Source: Chloroflexota bacterium
GTDB lineage: Bacteria > Chloroflexota > Anaerolineae > Aggregatilineales > Phototrophicaceae
Length of the DNA: 64,000 nucleotides
Direction: 5' to 3'
Assembly: GCA_028873975.1 (NCBI GenBank)
Contig: JAPPMO010000101.1
Coordinates: forward strand, 62,001-126,000
The position numbers and the translations under genes are program-made. A model generated the notes under the pieces. The model was not told the origin of the DNA, ran no database searches, and worked only from the letters and a program-made list of their open reading frames with translations. Position 1 is the first letter of the stretch; the number at the start of each line of letters is the position of its first letter. Below, one piece after another: positions 54,498 to 62,565 of this stretch.

Positions 54498-55953
54498 CGC
54501 TGGTCTCCTCCTGGAATGGAGCGAATTTGTATACGACTTGCAGCGCTTGCTTCGCGACAAGGGAGTCGCAACACCGCTATACGTCGTGGGGGGCGCGGTA
54601 CGCGACGCTTACAAGCGCGCGGAAATTACCGATGTCGATATCGCCGTAGACGGCGATGCTTTGAAGATCGCCAAGCAAGTTGCCGACTGGCTGGATGCCG
54701 ACATTTATATCATGGATCGCGAGCGCGGCGTCGCGCGTGTCTTCGTCAAGCGCGGGTCGGAGGCGATTTTGCTCGATTTTGCTCGATTTCGCGGCGCGAC
54801 CCTCTACGACGATCTCATTAAGCGCGACTTCACCGTGAATGCCTTGGCCGCCGACCTGCTCGGCGAGCTGTCAAATTTGATAGACATGCTTGGCGGCGAG
54901 CGCGACCTGCGCGAACGCGTGTTGCGCCGCTGTTCGCCAAATGCGATCAAAGAAGATCCTGTCCGCGCCCTGCGAGCCGTGCGGCAAAGCACCCAGTTGG
55001 GTTTGAAGATCCACCCGGCAACCTTGTCCGATGTTCGTCAGTTTGCCCCCGGTCTCGCTCAGATTTCGCCCGAAAGAATACGCGACGAGTTTTTTAAGTT
55101 GTTGGCTCTGGACAAGGCAGCGCGCGGGCTGCGCGTTTTGCAGCACCTGGGGATACTCCAGCGCATTTTCCCGGATCAGTTTGGCTTGAAGCAGGCGTCG
55201 GAGAAATCGCCGCAGCAGTCGGATGCCTGGTCTCGCAGCCTGCGCGTCACCGAGCGCATGTGCGCCATTTTGACCGCTGTTAGCGAGCGGCGCACAGACA
55301 ACAGCGCAGCAGCCTTTGATCTCGGCATGCTTGTCATTCAACTTGATCGCTTTCGCGGGCAATTGCAGGGGCGCTTGAGCCGCAGCTATGGCAACGGGAG
55401 ACGACATAAAGAATTGTTAGTTCTGGCCGCGCTCTTGAGCAACCTGGGCGCGCTGGATTCTTCAAGAGATGGAGAGCGCTTGTCCTTGTCGGCAAAAGCT
55501 GTTTCCGGATCTCTGCGGCTAACGCAGGAAGAGGGTCGTCATCTGTCGCTGGTCCTGTCCAAATATCGCGTCATACTCGATGAATCAGAGTGGCCGCCTT
55601 TGGCGCGCCATCGCTTCTGGTTTGGCTTGGGCGAAGCGGGGATTGACGCCATTTTCCTCGCGGCGGCGGACTATTTGGGCGGGCAAGGCGCGGAGATGAG
55701 ACAAGCGGATTGGCTTGCTTTTGTCGACATCGCAATTGAGTTGCTGGATACCTGGTTCAACCAATATGAAGACGTCGTCAGTCCTCCGCCCCTGCTGGAT
55801 GGCAATGATATTATGAAAACGCTCGGCATCAAAAGCGGACCGAGGATAGGCTGGCTTTTGAGCGCCTTGCGCGAGGCGCAGGTCCTCGGCACAGTGCGCA
55901 GCGTTCCCGAGGCGCGAGCGTTCGTCGCCCGCAGACAGTCTGAATCAAGCTAG
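54490..55953 (+). CDS. CCA tRNA nucleotidyltransferase / poly(A) polymerase-like protein
   Basis: A 487-residue class II nucleotidyltransferase. YVVGGAVRDAY is the G-loop, DVDIAV carries the catalytic Asp pair, IKRDFTVNALAAD and EDPVRALRAVR are the motif C/D blocks, and ISPERIRDEFFKLL the neck. The C-terminal half (about 230-487) is unusually long and shows no HD pair. It may be a full CCA-adding enzyme or one of a split A-/CC-adding pair. The start lies inside hpt, ATGA-like coupling. Confidence 0.88.
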   Translation: MSDAGLLLEWSEFVYDLQRLLRDKGVATPLYVVGGAVRDAYKRAEITDVDIAVDGDALKIAKQVADWLDADIYIMDRERGVARVFVKRGSEAILLDFARFRGATLYDDLIKRDFTVNALAADLLGELSNLIDMLGGERDLRERVLRRCSPNAIKEDPVRALRAVRQSTQLGLKIHPATLSDVRQFAPGLAQISPERIRDEFFKLLALDKAARGLRVLQHLGILQRIFPDQFGLKQASEKSPQQSDAWSRSLRVTERMCAILTAVSERRTDNSAAAFDLGMLVIQLDRFRGQLQGRLSRSYGNGRRHKELLVLAALLSNLGALDSSRDGERLSLSAKAVSGSLRLTQEEGRHLSLVLSKYRVILDESEWPPLARHRFWFGLGEAGIDAIFLAAADYLGGQGAEMRQADWLAFVDIAIELLDTWFNQYEDVVSPPPLLDGNDIMKTLGIKSGPRIGWLLSALREAQVLGTVRSVPEARAFVARRQSESS

Positions 55954-55969
55954 GTCCGACTCGCCTTCA

Positions 55970-56560
55970 TCAATCAGCGCGCTCTTCGATTCCGTTCGCT
56001 GGGTTGGCGAACTCAAAAAACAGCAGCATCGTCCTTCCATAGACGCGCCGATCATATTCGAGCAAATAGCGCAAGCAAATATCATCTTCAAGTTCACGCG
56101 GATCAAGCTGTACGATTACAAGCGAATCCGGGTGGTGCCAAGACGGGTTTCTGTCGAGGGCTTTTAACATTGCCAACCACTGGCCCCGGTATTGCGGCGG
56201 CGCAACGTAAATGAAATCAAATCGTCTTTCCGGCGGCCGCTTGATCACATGAAAAGCGTCGCGTTGCCGCAGGACCGCGCGCGCTTCGAGCCGCGTATGC
56301 TTGAGGTTTTCGCGAAGGGTCCTGAGCGCAGCGCGATGGCGGTCGACAAAGTGGACCTGTTCGGCGCCTCGGCTAAGCGCTTCGATGCCGACGCTGCCTG
56401 TGCCGGCAAACAAGTCGAGCATGCTCGCGCCCATGATGTCATCGCCGATGATGCTGAAGAGGGCTTCTTTGACCCGGTCCATGATCGGGCGCGTGGTATC
56501 CCCGGGTACGGCTTTTAGCCGAGCGCCGCGGGCGCTGCCAGCGATGACGCGCAGAGACAT
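55970..56560 (-). CDS. rsmD: 16S rRNA (guanine-N2) methyltransferase, RsmD family
   Basis: A 196-residue Rossmann methyltransferase starting SLRVIAGSARGARLKAVPG, the RsmD signature, followed by TRPIMDRVKEALFSII, MLDLFAGTGSVGIEALSRGA (SAM site) and FVDRHRAA. The catalytic motif IV, normally (N/D)PPY/F, reads FIYVAPPQY here, with Ala in the Asp position. The C-terminus DRRVYGRTMLLFFEF is normal. Either the clade uses a variant motif or activity is altered. The ATG overlaps the stop of a 36-codon upstream ORF (TGATG). Confidence 0.85.
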   Translation of the reverse strand: MSLRVIAGSARGARLKAVPGDTTRPIMDRVKEALFSIIGDDIMGASMLDLFAGTGSVGIEALSRGAEQVHFVDRHRAALRTLRENLKHTRLEARAVLRQRDAFHVIKRPPERRFDFIYVAPPQYRGQWLAMLKALDRNPSWHHPDSLVIVQLDPRELEDDICLRYLLEYDRRVYGRTMLLFFEFANPANGIEERAD

Positions 56561-56670
56561 CAGACCGCCAGGTTTTCCATGATATTGCGGGTGGTCTTAC
56601 GCGGAAAGCGGCTGCTGTATCGCCGACCAGTCAAGGGAACGTTGAATGAAGCGCTTCTGCGTTTGCGCAT
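56560..56670 (-). CDS. candidate 36-residue basic small protein upstream of rsmD
   Basis: MRKRRSASFNVPLTGRRYSS is the N-terminal part of an ORF with 11 Arg/Lys in 36 residues. It begins just after the TPR gene and ends in a TGATG overlap with the rsmD start, suggesting coupled translation. There is no convincing ribosome-binding site and no family is recognised, so it could be chance. Confidence 0.35.
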   Translation of the reverse strand: MRKRRSASFNVPLTGRRYSSRFPRKTTRNIMENLAV

Positions 56671-56678
56671 GACGGGGG

Positions 56679-57029
56679 CTAGCCCCCGACGTCCTCGAGA
56701 CGCTGCTTCAGCATGCGCGTTAGCATCATAAATCGGTCATCGTCGTTGGAATCCAGATCGTTGGCGCCGTGATGGCCCTCGATGTGGGACGTCGTCTGCA
56801 CGGCATCGAGAGCCTGCTGCGCGAAGTTCAGGGCTTTTTGGAAAGCGGCGGCTGAGGCGCTGTTATTTCCATCCGCTTTATGCGCCAGACCGAGGCCATA
56901 ATACGCATCAACATTCTCGGGATTGGCGCTGATGACTTCTTCAAACAATCTGATCGCTTCGGAGTTATTGCCATCGCGATGAGCGCGCCATGCTCTGCCA
57001 ACTCGTTCTGTCGTGGGTAGGGTAGACAT
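56679..57029 (-). CDS. small TPR protein
   Basis: A 116-residue soluble protein with two tetratricopeptide units (about 9-75): AWRAHRDGNNSEAIRLFEEVISANPENVDAYYGLGLAHKADGNNSASAAAFQKALNFA. After an acidic linker the tail FMMLTRMLKQRLEDVGG is helical. ATG 57029 has AGGAG 5 nt upstream. The stop codon lies inside the palindrome GGGGGCTAGCCCCC (56679-56692 region). Role unknown; TPRs suggest a scaffold. Probably transcribed with rsmD. Confidence 0.75.
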   Translation of the reverse strand: MSTLPTTERVGRAWRAHRDGNNSEAIRLFEEVISANPENVDAYYGLGLAHKADGNNSASAAAFQKALNFAQQALDAVQTTSHIEGHHGANDLDSNDDDRFMMLTRMLKQRLEDVGG

Positions 57030-57146
57030 GTGAACTCCTATCACTGTATTGCTCGCCTATCGACATAGGGCATTTTTGCTTAAGCATATTCTACTTCATA
57101 ATCATCGGTCTGTACCAATCGGCTTTGGCTTGGGTGTCATCTTGTC

Positions 57147-57175
57147 TTGCCGCTAAACTAGGCGAATGATATGCT
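57147..57175 (+). promoter_or_regulatory. promoter of a likely leaderless GNAT gene
   Basis: TTGCCG and TATGCT with a 17-nt spacer; the -10 ends 9 bp before the ATG at 57185, so transcription would begin at or next to the start codon. Confidence 0.5.
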
Positions 57176-57184
57176 ATCGTCGAC

Positions 57185-57676
57185 ATGAGACTGAACAAGA
57201 CAAGCCAATTGGCGATACGTTTTGCAGTTGAAGGAGACTTGAAGGGGGCGGCTCTCATTTGGAACGAGCGCGCGTCGTTATTACAGCAGTCGGATGGTCT
57301 TCAGCCACTGACCCCGGAGCGGATTCTCGACTGGCAACGACAAGCCAGATCCTGGCTGACGAACGACGACTGCGGTTTCTTTGTAGGGGAGGCGAACAAG
57401 CGGATAAGCGGCTACATGGCGATCATGATCCGCGAGGGACCAGCCGGGCTGGGTCCGGCCGTCGTTGGGAAAGTGATTGATATGGCTGTTGACCTGCATG
57501 TATCTCATCCCGGTCTCAGTAGCGCATTGTTGGATGAAGCGCGCAAATGGCTCAAGGCGCGCGATATTGCTTATTTGACCGTGGACGTACCGGCGCATTA
57601 TCCCGTTGAAGAGGCTTTCTGGCGGGCGCAAGGCGCGCGTACACGATTTCATCAGAATTGGTTAGCTCTGTCTTAA
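57185..57676 (+). CDS. GNAT-like acetyltransferase
   Basis: A 163-residue protein with a GNAT outline: IRFAVEGDLKGAALIWNER at the start, CGFFVGEANKRISGYMAIM in the middle and the motif A region VVGKVIDMAVDLHVSHPGLSSALLDEARKWLKARD. The pyrophosphate-loop consensus (Q/RxxGxG/A) is degenerate (HPGLSS), so it may be an inactive or divergent member. There is no ribosome-binding site; the promoter position suggests a leaderless mRNA. A second, more canonical GNAT follows. Confidence 0.65.
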   Translation: MRLNKTSQLAIRFAVEGDLKGAALIWNERASLLQQSDGLQPLTPERILDWQRQARSWLTNDDCGFFVGEANKRISGYMAIMIREGPAGLGPAVVGKVIDMAVDLHVSHPGLSSALLDEARKWLKARDIAYLTVDVPAHYPVEEAFWRAQGARTRFHQNWLALS

Positions 57677-57679
57677 TAA

Positions 57680-57757
57680 CCCCCTTGCTCAGGCAAGGAG
57701 AAGGCTTGTTATTTTGTGTGAGCGCGCTAGACCTTATCTCCGCCCCCGAGCGGCTGT
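57680..57757 (-). repeat. REP-like stop-codon-linked repeat, copy 4 (inverted)
   Basis: Read on the minus strand: CAGCCGCTCGGGGGCGGAGA, then GCGCGCTCACACAAAATAAC, ending in CCTTGC-CTGA-GCAAGG. It starts 3 bp after the preceding gene's TAA and ends in the GTG that probably starts the next gene. Confidence 0.75.
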
Positions 57758-58223
57758 GATACGATTGGCGAATGAAGCCGACGCGGATCGAATCGGCCGT
57801 TTGTGGTTGGAAATGGTGGAATACCATCAAGCCTTCGATGCGCTCACGTTCCGCGCGGCCGACAATGGGGCCGACTTGTACGCGCAGCGGATCCTGCAGC
57901 GCTTGTCCGATCCCTGGACTCGTATTCTGGTCGCCGAAGTTGACGGCGACATTGTCGCCTATGCGCTTGGATTGGTGGCCGATATCACGACTGAGATGTT
58001 CCAGCCGCTGCGCAGCGGATTGCTGGCTGACATTTACGTCACGGCCGAACACCGCCGCCAGGGGCTGGGCCGAGAGCTGGTGACAAAAATGTCAGACTGG
58101 TTTCAAACGCAGAAGGTAAGCCATTTTGAATGGCATGTCAGCGCGCGGAATCCAGCGGCGATTCAGTTTTGGAAGGCAATTGGCGGTAAAGCGACGATGC
58201 TGCGCATGCGCGCCGAGATTTGA
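57756..58223 (+). CDS. GNAT-family N-acetyltransferase
   Basis: A 155-residue GNAT protein from GTG 57756: VIRLANEADADRIGRLWLEM, then LADIYVTAEHRRQGLGRELVTKMSDWFQ with the full RRQGLG acetyl-CoA loop, and NPAAIQFWKAIGG as motif B. The acceptor is unknown. The start is uncertain because the upstream bases belong to a REP-like repeat and no ribosome-binding site is visible; TTG 57714 gives a longer form. It ends next to the AAGGAG that serves alaX. Confidence 0.8.
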   Translation: MIRLANEADADRIGRLWLEMVEYHQAFDALTFRAADNGADLYAQRILQRLSDPWTRILVAEVDGDIVAYALGLVADITTEMFQPLRSGLLADIYVTAEHRRQGLGRELVTKMSDWFQTQKVSHFEWHVSARNPAAIQFWKAIGGKATMLRMRAEI

Positions 58224-58234
58224 AGGAGTTGACA

Positions 58235-58942
58235 GTGACGGAAGAACTGTATTTGCGAGACAGTTATCTGCGGGAGTTTGAAGCCAAGGTCCTAGCGCAT
58301 GATAGCGAGAGCAATGGCGTACAACTGGACAGGACCGCCTTTTATCCGGGCGGCGGCGGCCAGCCTTGCGACATCGGCAAGCTCTGCAACGGGCGGAACG
58401 AACACGATGTCCGCAAGGTAATGCGAGGGAACTTGCACATCATCAATGGCTCGCTGCCGCCCGTTGGCAGCGTCGTAAAAGGCGAGATTGATTGGGAGCG
58501 GCGCTACAAGCTGATGCGCACGCACACCGCGATGCATGTTTTGTGCGGCGTTGTATGGCGGGACTACCAAGCCAGTGTTACCGGCGGCAATATGGATATT
58601 CTCTCGGGCAGGATGGACTTCGAATTCGAAAGGCTGGCGCCGGAAGTCGTGGCGGAAATTGAAGAGAAGATCAATTTGGAAGTGGGCGCAGCCCGCGACG
58701 TCAAGATCCAGATATTGCCGCGCAGCGTCGCCTTTGAGATTCCCGATCTGATTCGCACCAAAATCAATTTGCTGCCGGAGGCTATCAAGAAAGTGCGTAC
58801 GGTGGAAATCGTTGGACTGGATCTGCAGGCGGATGGCGGAACGCATGTTGCGAATACTTGCGAGGTCGGCTCTATAAAGATCAGCAAGTACAAGAGCAAA
58901 GGCGGCATCAACAAGCGGCTCTATGTGGAGATCGGCGGCTAA
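58235..58942 (+). CDS. alaX: alanyl-tRNA editing protein AlaX
   Basis: A free-standing homologue of the AlaRS editing domain that hydrolyses mischarged Ser- or Gly-tRNA-Ala. The 235-residue protein has TAFYPGGGGQPCDIG, the zinc motif HTAMH, and QADGGTHVANTCEVG near the C-terminus, as in medium-length AlaX. GTG 58235 is chosen because AAGGAG is 6 nt upstream. The gene ends in a TAATG overlap with the next one. Confidence 0.9.
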   Translation: MTEELYLRDSYLREFEAKVLAHDSESNGVQLDRTAFYPGGGGQPCDIGKLCNGRNEHDVRKVMRGNLHIINGSLPPVGSVVKGEIDWERRYKLMRTHTAMHVLCGVVWRDYQASVTGGNMDILSGRMDFEFERLAPEVVAEIEEKINLEVGAARDVKIQILPRSVAFEIPDLIRTKINLLPEAIKKVRTVEIVGLDLQADGGTHVANTCEVGSIKISKYKSKGGINKRLYVEIGG

Positions 58943-59646
58943 TGCGCTATTTGCATCCGGTGCAGGCGCACGAAAGTTTTGTCGCCAGTGGAGATTACTC
59001 CTTCGCCAAAGATGGCCGAAGGCTGAGCAAGACAGAATCATGGACCATTCATGAGTTGGGCGATGGCAGCAAGTTCCTTCGTGTTGACAGTGACGCGCGC
59101 GAAGAAGAAGGCAAGTCGCTTCTGGCGGAGCTGTTGATCGGCCGCGACGACGAAGTAATTCGATTTGACCTTCGCTATGACAATGATCAGTTTGAAGGCG
59201 GTATAAGGACATTGTCCGCTACCTACACCCTGGTTGACCGGGTCATGCAGGTTGGCTACCGCATGAATGGGGCGACGCGCAGCTATCTTGAACGAGAGAT
59301 CGCGCCCGAGGTTTTGCTGGATATCCCGCTTCTGATCATGCGCGGGAGGACGCTCTTCGCGCTGTCAGAATGCCAGGGGAAAGCGGTCTCTGTTTTTGTG
59401 CCGATGTTTGAACATGCGCAATTGTTCCCCGGCGTAACGCGCGTCGTGGAATCGCCGGTGGAGCGCCTGGGCTGCGAGCGCCTGAGCTTGGGCAAGCGGG
59501 AAATCGCGACGCAGCGCTTCCGCTACGTCGATAAAGCGTCGTCCTATTGGGTGGACGAGCAGGGCATTGTCATCAAAAGAATCAACGCATTCAAGCAGCA
59601 TGAATTCACAGTAACTGTCAGCAATTATGCGCATCGTTCGTGCTAG
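58942..59646 (+). CDS. hypothetical protein
   Basis: A 234-residue protein with no family that I recognise and no signal peptide or membrane helix. It looks all-beta, with alternating strands such as GKSLLAELLIGRDDEVIRFDLRYDN, CERLSLGKREIATQRFRYVD and YWVDEQGIVIKRINAF, vaguely like LolA/DUF3108-type barrels. Its ATG shares a base with the alaX stop, so it is coupled to it. Confidence 0.6.
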   Translation: MRYLHPVQAHESFVASGDYSFAKDGRRLSKTESWTIHELGDGSKFLRVDSDAREEEGKSLLAELLIGRDDEVIRFDLRYDNDQFEGGIRTLSATYTLVDRVMQVGYRMNGATRSYLEREIAPEVLLDIPLLIMRGRTLFALSECQGKAVSVFVPMFEHAQLFPGVTRVVESPVERLGCERLSLGKREIATQRFRYVDKASSYWVDEQGIVIKRINAFKQHEFTVTVSNYAHRSC

Positions 59647-59684
59647 CGGCGGCAAAGGCAAGCGTTCTCGGAAAGCAATGGCGA

Positions 59685-60689
59685 ATGCTTAGACGCTTTC
59701 GAATTTTCCTCGGACCAGCCAGATTCAAGGCTTTTGTTGTCCTGCTTGGACTTACGGGTATTGCCAGTCTATTGCTGAATACCCTGGCGGACAGGCTCGA
59801 ATGGGCTACAGCAGCGCAGAGTTTACTGCTTGCTGTTTTTCTCGCCGGCGCGTCCTATCTGATTCTAAGCCGTTTAACGCGCCAGGAACGTCTTCGCTGG
59901 CTGGCTGTGATCCTGCCGGCGGTTTTGGCTATCGTCATTGCTTCGGCCATTCTGCCTCACCTAACCGGTCTGTTTGCAGGCGCCGGCATCGGCTGGATCG
60001 TGGCTGGAATCTTCGTATTTAACAGCACGGGGGGACCTCAGAATTACAAGCGCGCCGTGCGCGCCATGCGCAAGGGAGATTATGCGGCTGCCATCAAGTC
60101 AATCACCGCGCAGATCAAGCTCGAACCTGCGCGAGGCGAGCATTATCGATTTCGGGCGGAACTCTATCGCTTGGCGGGAAAGCTTGAAGCCGCGAAGCAG
60201 GACTATCGCAGGATGATCAATTTGGAGGAGCAAACTGCGGTCGCATATAATGGCTTGGCGGAAGTGGAATTGCAGGGGGGGAACTATCTGAAGGCTTTTG
60301 AGGCGGCGGAAACCGCATACGAAATGTCCCCGCAAGAGTGGGTAGCCGCCTACAACCTGGGCATGATCGAAGACCGCTTGGGACGCAGTGAAGGTGCGAT
60401 TGAACACCTGCGCTCCGCCCTGGCGCTAAAGATGCCTGATTCTCGACACCGGCTGCTTGCTCATCTATACTTATTAAGAGCCTATCTGCGGCTGGGCGAT
60501 TCAGTTGCGGCGGCACAGGCTCTGGATGCGATGAGGAGAGAAAAATCCGGCTTGGAAGAGTGGCAGGTCATTATGAGCGCCGATGAGGCGCATGCGCTGA
60601 GGGACGTGCTAAGCGAAGATATTGAATACGCCCGCGATCTGATTCAGGATGAAAAAGACCTGGAGACAACGCGGGTTGGAGGAGTGTGA
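59685..60689 (+). CDS. membrane TPR protein 1
   Basis: A 334-residue protein: three or four N-terminal helices (about 13-115), then at least four TPR-like units (ALRAMRKGDYAAAIKSITAQIKLEPARGEHY; AVAYNGLAEVELQGGNYLKAFEAAETAYEM; AAYNLGMIEDRLGRSEGAIEHLRSAL). First of three adjacent genes with the same architecture. The start could also be GTG 59640, overlapping the previous stop. It ends in a TGATG overlap with the next gene. Function unknown; likely a membrane assembly or scaffold. Confidence 0.75.
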   Translation: MLRRFRIFLGPARFKAFVVLLGLTGIASLLLNTLADRLEWATAAQSLLLAVFLAGASYLILSRLTRQERLRWLAVILPAVLAIVIASAILPHLTGLFAGAGIGWIVAGIFVFNSTGGPQNYKRAVRAMRKGDYAAAIKSITAQIKLEPARGEHYRFRAELYRLAGKLEAAKQDYRRMINLEEQTAVAYNGLAEVELQGGNYLKAFEAAETAYEMSPQEWVAAYNLGMIEDRLGRSEGAIEHLRSALALKMPDSRHRLLAHLYLLRAYLRLGDSVAAAQALDAMRREKSGLEEWQVIMSADEAHALRDVLSEDIEYARDLIQDEKDLETTRVGGV

Positions 60690-61573
60690 TGTCGGTCCGG
60701 CGGTTGATCGCCTGGATAGCGGTCTTCGTATCCGTTGCGCTGGCGCTGCTGGGAATTGTCGTTTTTGTCCTGGGCGTGGCGATCGAATTCGCCAGCGGGA
60801 TGACGCAGCCCCTTGATCCCTACCTGTCGCCTGTAGCGCAATTGTCGCTGGCGGGTCTTTGCTTGTCCGCGAGCATGATCGTGCTCGGCTTCCTGCTCGT
60901 CGGCATCTTGTTGGCGCGACAGTCCCGCCAGTACGGCGCGGGCTATGGCGAAGCTTATCGTCTAATCCAGAAACTGCAATTTCCGCAAGCAATACAATTA
61001 TTGGAACGCGTTTTGGCCGGCGGCAAGATCACGCCGGATCTGCTCATGCTCTTGACAAGCGCCTATGCCTACAACGGGCAGCTAGCGAAAGCCCAGGCGA
61101 CGGCAGATCAAGCTGTACAAATGTTCCCGCAGAACGCCGCCGCCTACATGACTCTGGCAAACGGCTATCGCATGCAAGCCAGCTACGGCGAAGCGGCCAT
61201 GGCGCTGCAGACCGCCGCGCAACTGTCGCCCGATCAGCCGATTATCTGGGCGGAACTGGGCTTCATACAGCAGCTGGCCGGCGAGCATGATTCAGCCCTC
61301 GAGTCCTTCAAGCATGCGGCTTTGTATTCGATGCCATCGATGTACAGCGTGCGTGTCAATTATTATCTTTCGCAGCACTACTTGACTGTCGGGGATTTGA
61401 CGAGCGCGGACCGCGCGACCGAGCGCATGATAAGCGCCAAGCACGGGCTGAAGGCATGGAAGTCCACGCTGAGCGCGCTGGAAGGCACCGCCTACGGCAG
61501 TTTGCTCAATTACGAAATCGAAAAAATCGAGCGAGCGATCAGCGATACCGAAGAGCAGCAGCATAAGGCATGA
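60689..61573 (+). CDS. membrane TPR protein 2
   Basis: A 294-residue protein with two N-terminal helices (about 5-35 and 49-78) and then TPR units (GEAYRLIQKLQFPQAIQLLERVLAGG; LLTSAYAYNGQLAKAQATADQAVQMFPQNAAAYMTLANGYRMQASYGEAAMALQTAAQLSPDQPIIWAELGFIQQLAGEHDSALESFKHA). ATG 60689 has GGAGG 6 nt upstream and overlaps the previous stop; the end overlaps the next gene by ATGA. Same layout as its two neighbours, suggesting duplication. Confidence 0.75.
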   Translation: MSVRRLIAWIAVFVSVALALLGIVVFVLGVAIEFASGMTQPLDPYLSPVAQLSLAGLCLSASMIVLGFLLVGILLARQSRQYGAGYGEAYRLIQKLQFPQAIQLLERVLAGGKITPDLLMLLTSAYAYNGQLAKAQATADQAVQMFPQNAAAYMTLANGYRMQASYGEAAMALQTAAQLSPDQPIIWAELGFIQQLAGEHDSALESFKHAALYSMPSMYSVRVNYYLSQHYLTVGDLTSADRATERMISAKHGLKAWKSTLSALEGTAYGSLLNYEIEKIERAISDTEEQQHKA

Positions 61574-62400
61574 TCTTCGGTCATTTCCTGCGCGATCTGT
61601 ACAAGCGCCTGCCCGAGTGGGACAGGTCTTCTCGGCTCTCGCTCTATTTGGCAGTCATTCTCCTCGTCCTGTTGCTGCTCGCCGGCTTTTTGGGTCCAGA
61701 AGAGATCAGATTGCCGAGTCGCTTTGGCGCCTTTGCTTTGCTCTTGACGCTGCAATTGTTGTTCTTTTGGGGCAATCGCCGCGCTATTTCGCCTTATCAC
61801 GAAGCCCAGCAGCACTATGTCCGCGGCGAATATGAATCCGCGCGTGATTTGCTCGAGCTGATCCCGGATACCCAGCGAGGGTCTGTTGACGCTCTGGCGC
61901 TCTTGGGCAATTGTTACCGGCAGTTGGGACAATTGGACAAAAGCCGAGCGGCGATTAATCGGGCATTGGAATTAAAGCCGGATTATCATTACGCGCTTTA
62001 CGCCGCCGGCAAGTTAAGCCTGGTCGGCGGGGAATACCATGATGCCAGAGCTTGTTTTGAAGGCGCCTTGGCAGCAGGGACGCCAGACTTGGTTCATTTT
62101 GATTTGGGCCAAGTTTGCTATTACCTGGGCAGCCCCGACGCGGAATCACATCTCCGCAAGTTCAAAGCCGCGTCGCGCGACGAGCCGGCCAAAGCGATTA
62201 TGGCGACATATTATCTTTTGGATATCAGCAAAGCGGGGGCTTGGGCGCCGCTGTTGACCCCAGAAGCCTCCGCTTATTGGCTGGACGAAGCCAAGCGATA
62301 TCAGCAAACGGAATATGGCAAACGCTTGCACGAAGACATCGAAGGAATTCAAAAACTGATGCAGCCCCAAGAAGCAAAAGCGGACGCTCTCCTCGACTAA
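61570..62400 (+). CDS. membrane TPR protein 3
   Basis: A 276-residue protein with two helices (about 21-43 and 51-67) and TPR units (HYVRGEYESARDLLELIPDTQRGSVDALALLGNCYRQLGQLDKSRAAINRALELKPDYHYALYAAGKLSLVGGEYHDARACFEGAL). It starts within the stop of protein 2 (ATGA). Third member of the set; no enzyme domain is present. The transcript probably ends before the ileS leader, although no terminator is visible. Confidence 0.75.
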   Translation: MIFGHFLRDLYKRLPEWDRSSRLSLYLAVILLVLLLLAGFLGPEEIRLPSRFGAFALLLTLQLLFFWGNRRAISPYHEAQQHYVRGEYESARDLLELIPDTQRGSVDALALLGNCYRQLGQLDKSRAAINRALELKPDYHYALYAAGKLSLVGGEYHDARACFEGALAAGTPDLVHFDLGQVCYYLGSPDAESHLRKFKAASRDEPAKAIMATYYLLDISKAGAWAPLLTPEASAYWLDEAKRYQQTEYGKRLHEDIEGIQKLMQPQEAKADALLD

Positions 62401-62492
62401 ACCTGCCACGCATCGCCCGAACAGACGAAGTATTTCACCCTATCGAAATCGCCAGCGGTAAGCCATAATTTCTTCGTTATTCGCAGCCCAAG
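62401..62492. other. upstream part of the ileS leader region
   Basis: Non-coding. CATAAT at 62464-62469 could be a -10, but no good -35 lies 17 nt upstream. No terminator for the TPR genes is visible. Confidence 0.3.
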
Positions 62493-62505
62493 AGGAGGTG
62501 GAAAC

Positions 62506-62565
62506 GTGGTGTCGCTGCGCGTAGTGCTCGCACCGCGGGTCATTGCCATAGTGATGCGAACATAG
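62506..62565 (+). CDS. branched-chain-rich leader peptide before ileS
   Basis: A 19-codon ORF, MVSLRVVLAPRVIAIVMRT, starting at GTG 62506 and stopping at TAG 62565. A perfect AGGAGG (62493-62498) lies 7 nt upstream, the best ribosome-binding site in the neighbourhood. Ten of 19 codons are for Val, Leu or Ile (counting the GTG start), including Ile ATT and ATA. The ORF is crossed by a stem CGTGGTG (62505-62511) with CACCGCG (62531-62537). No U-run terminator follows before ileS, so control, if real, may be translational. The resemblance to ilv-type leader peptides is the main argument. Confidence 0.5.
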   Translation: MVSLRVVLAPRVIAIVMRT

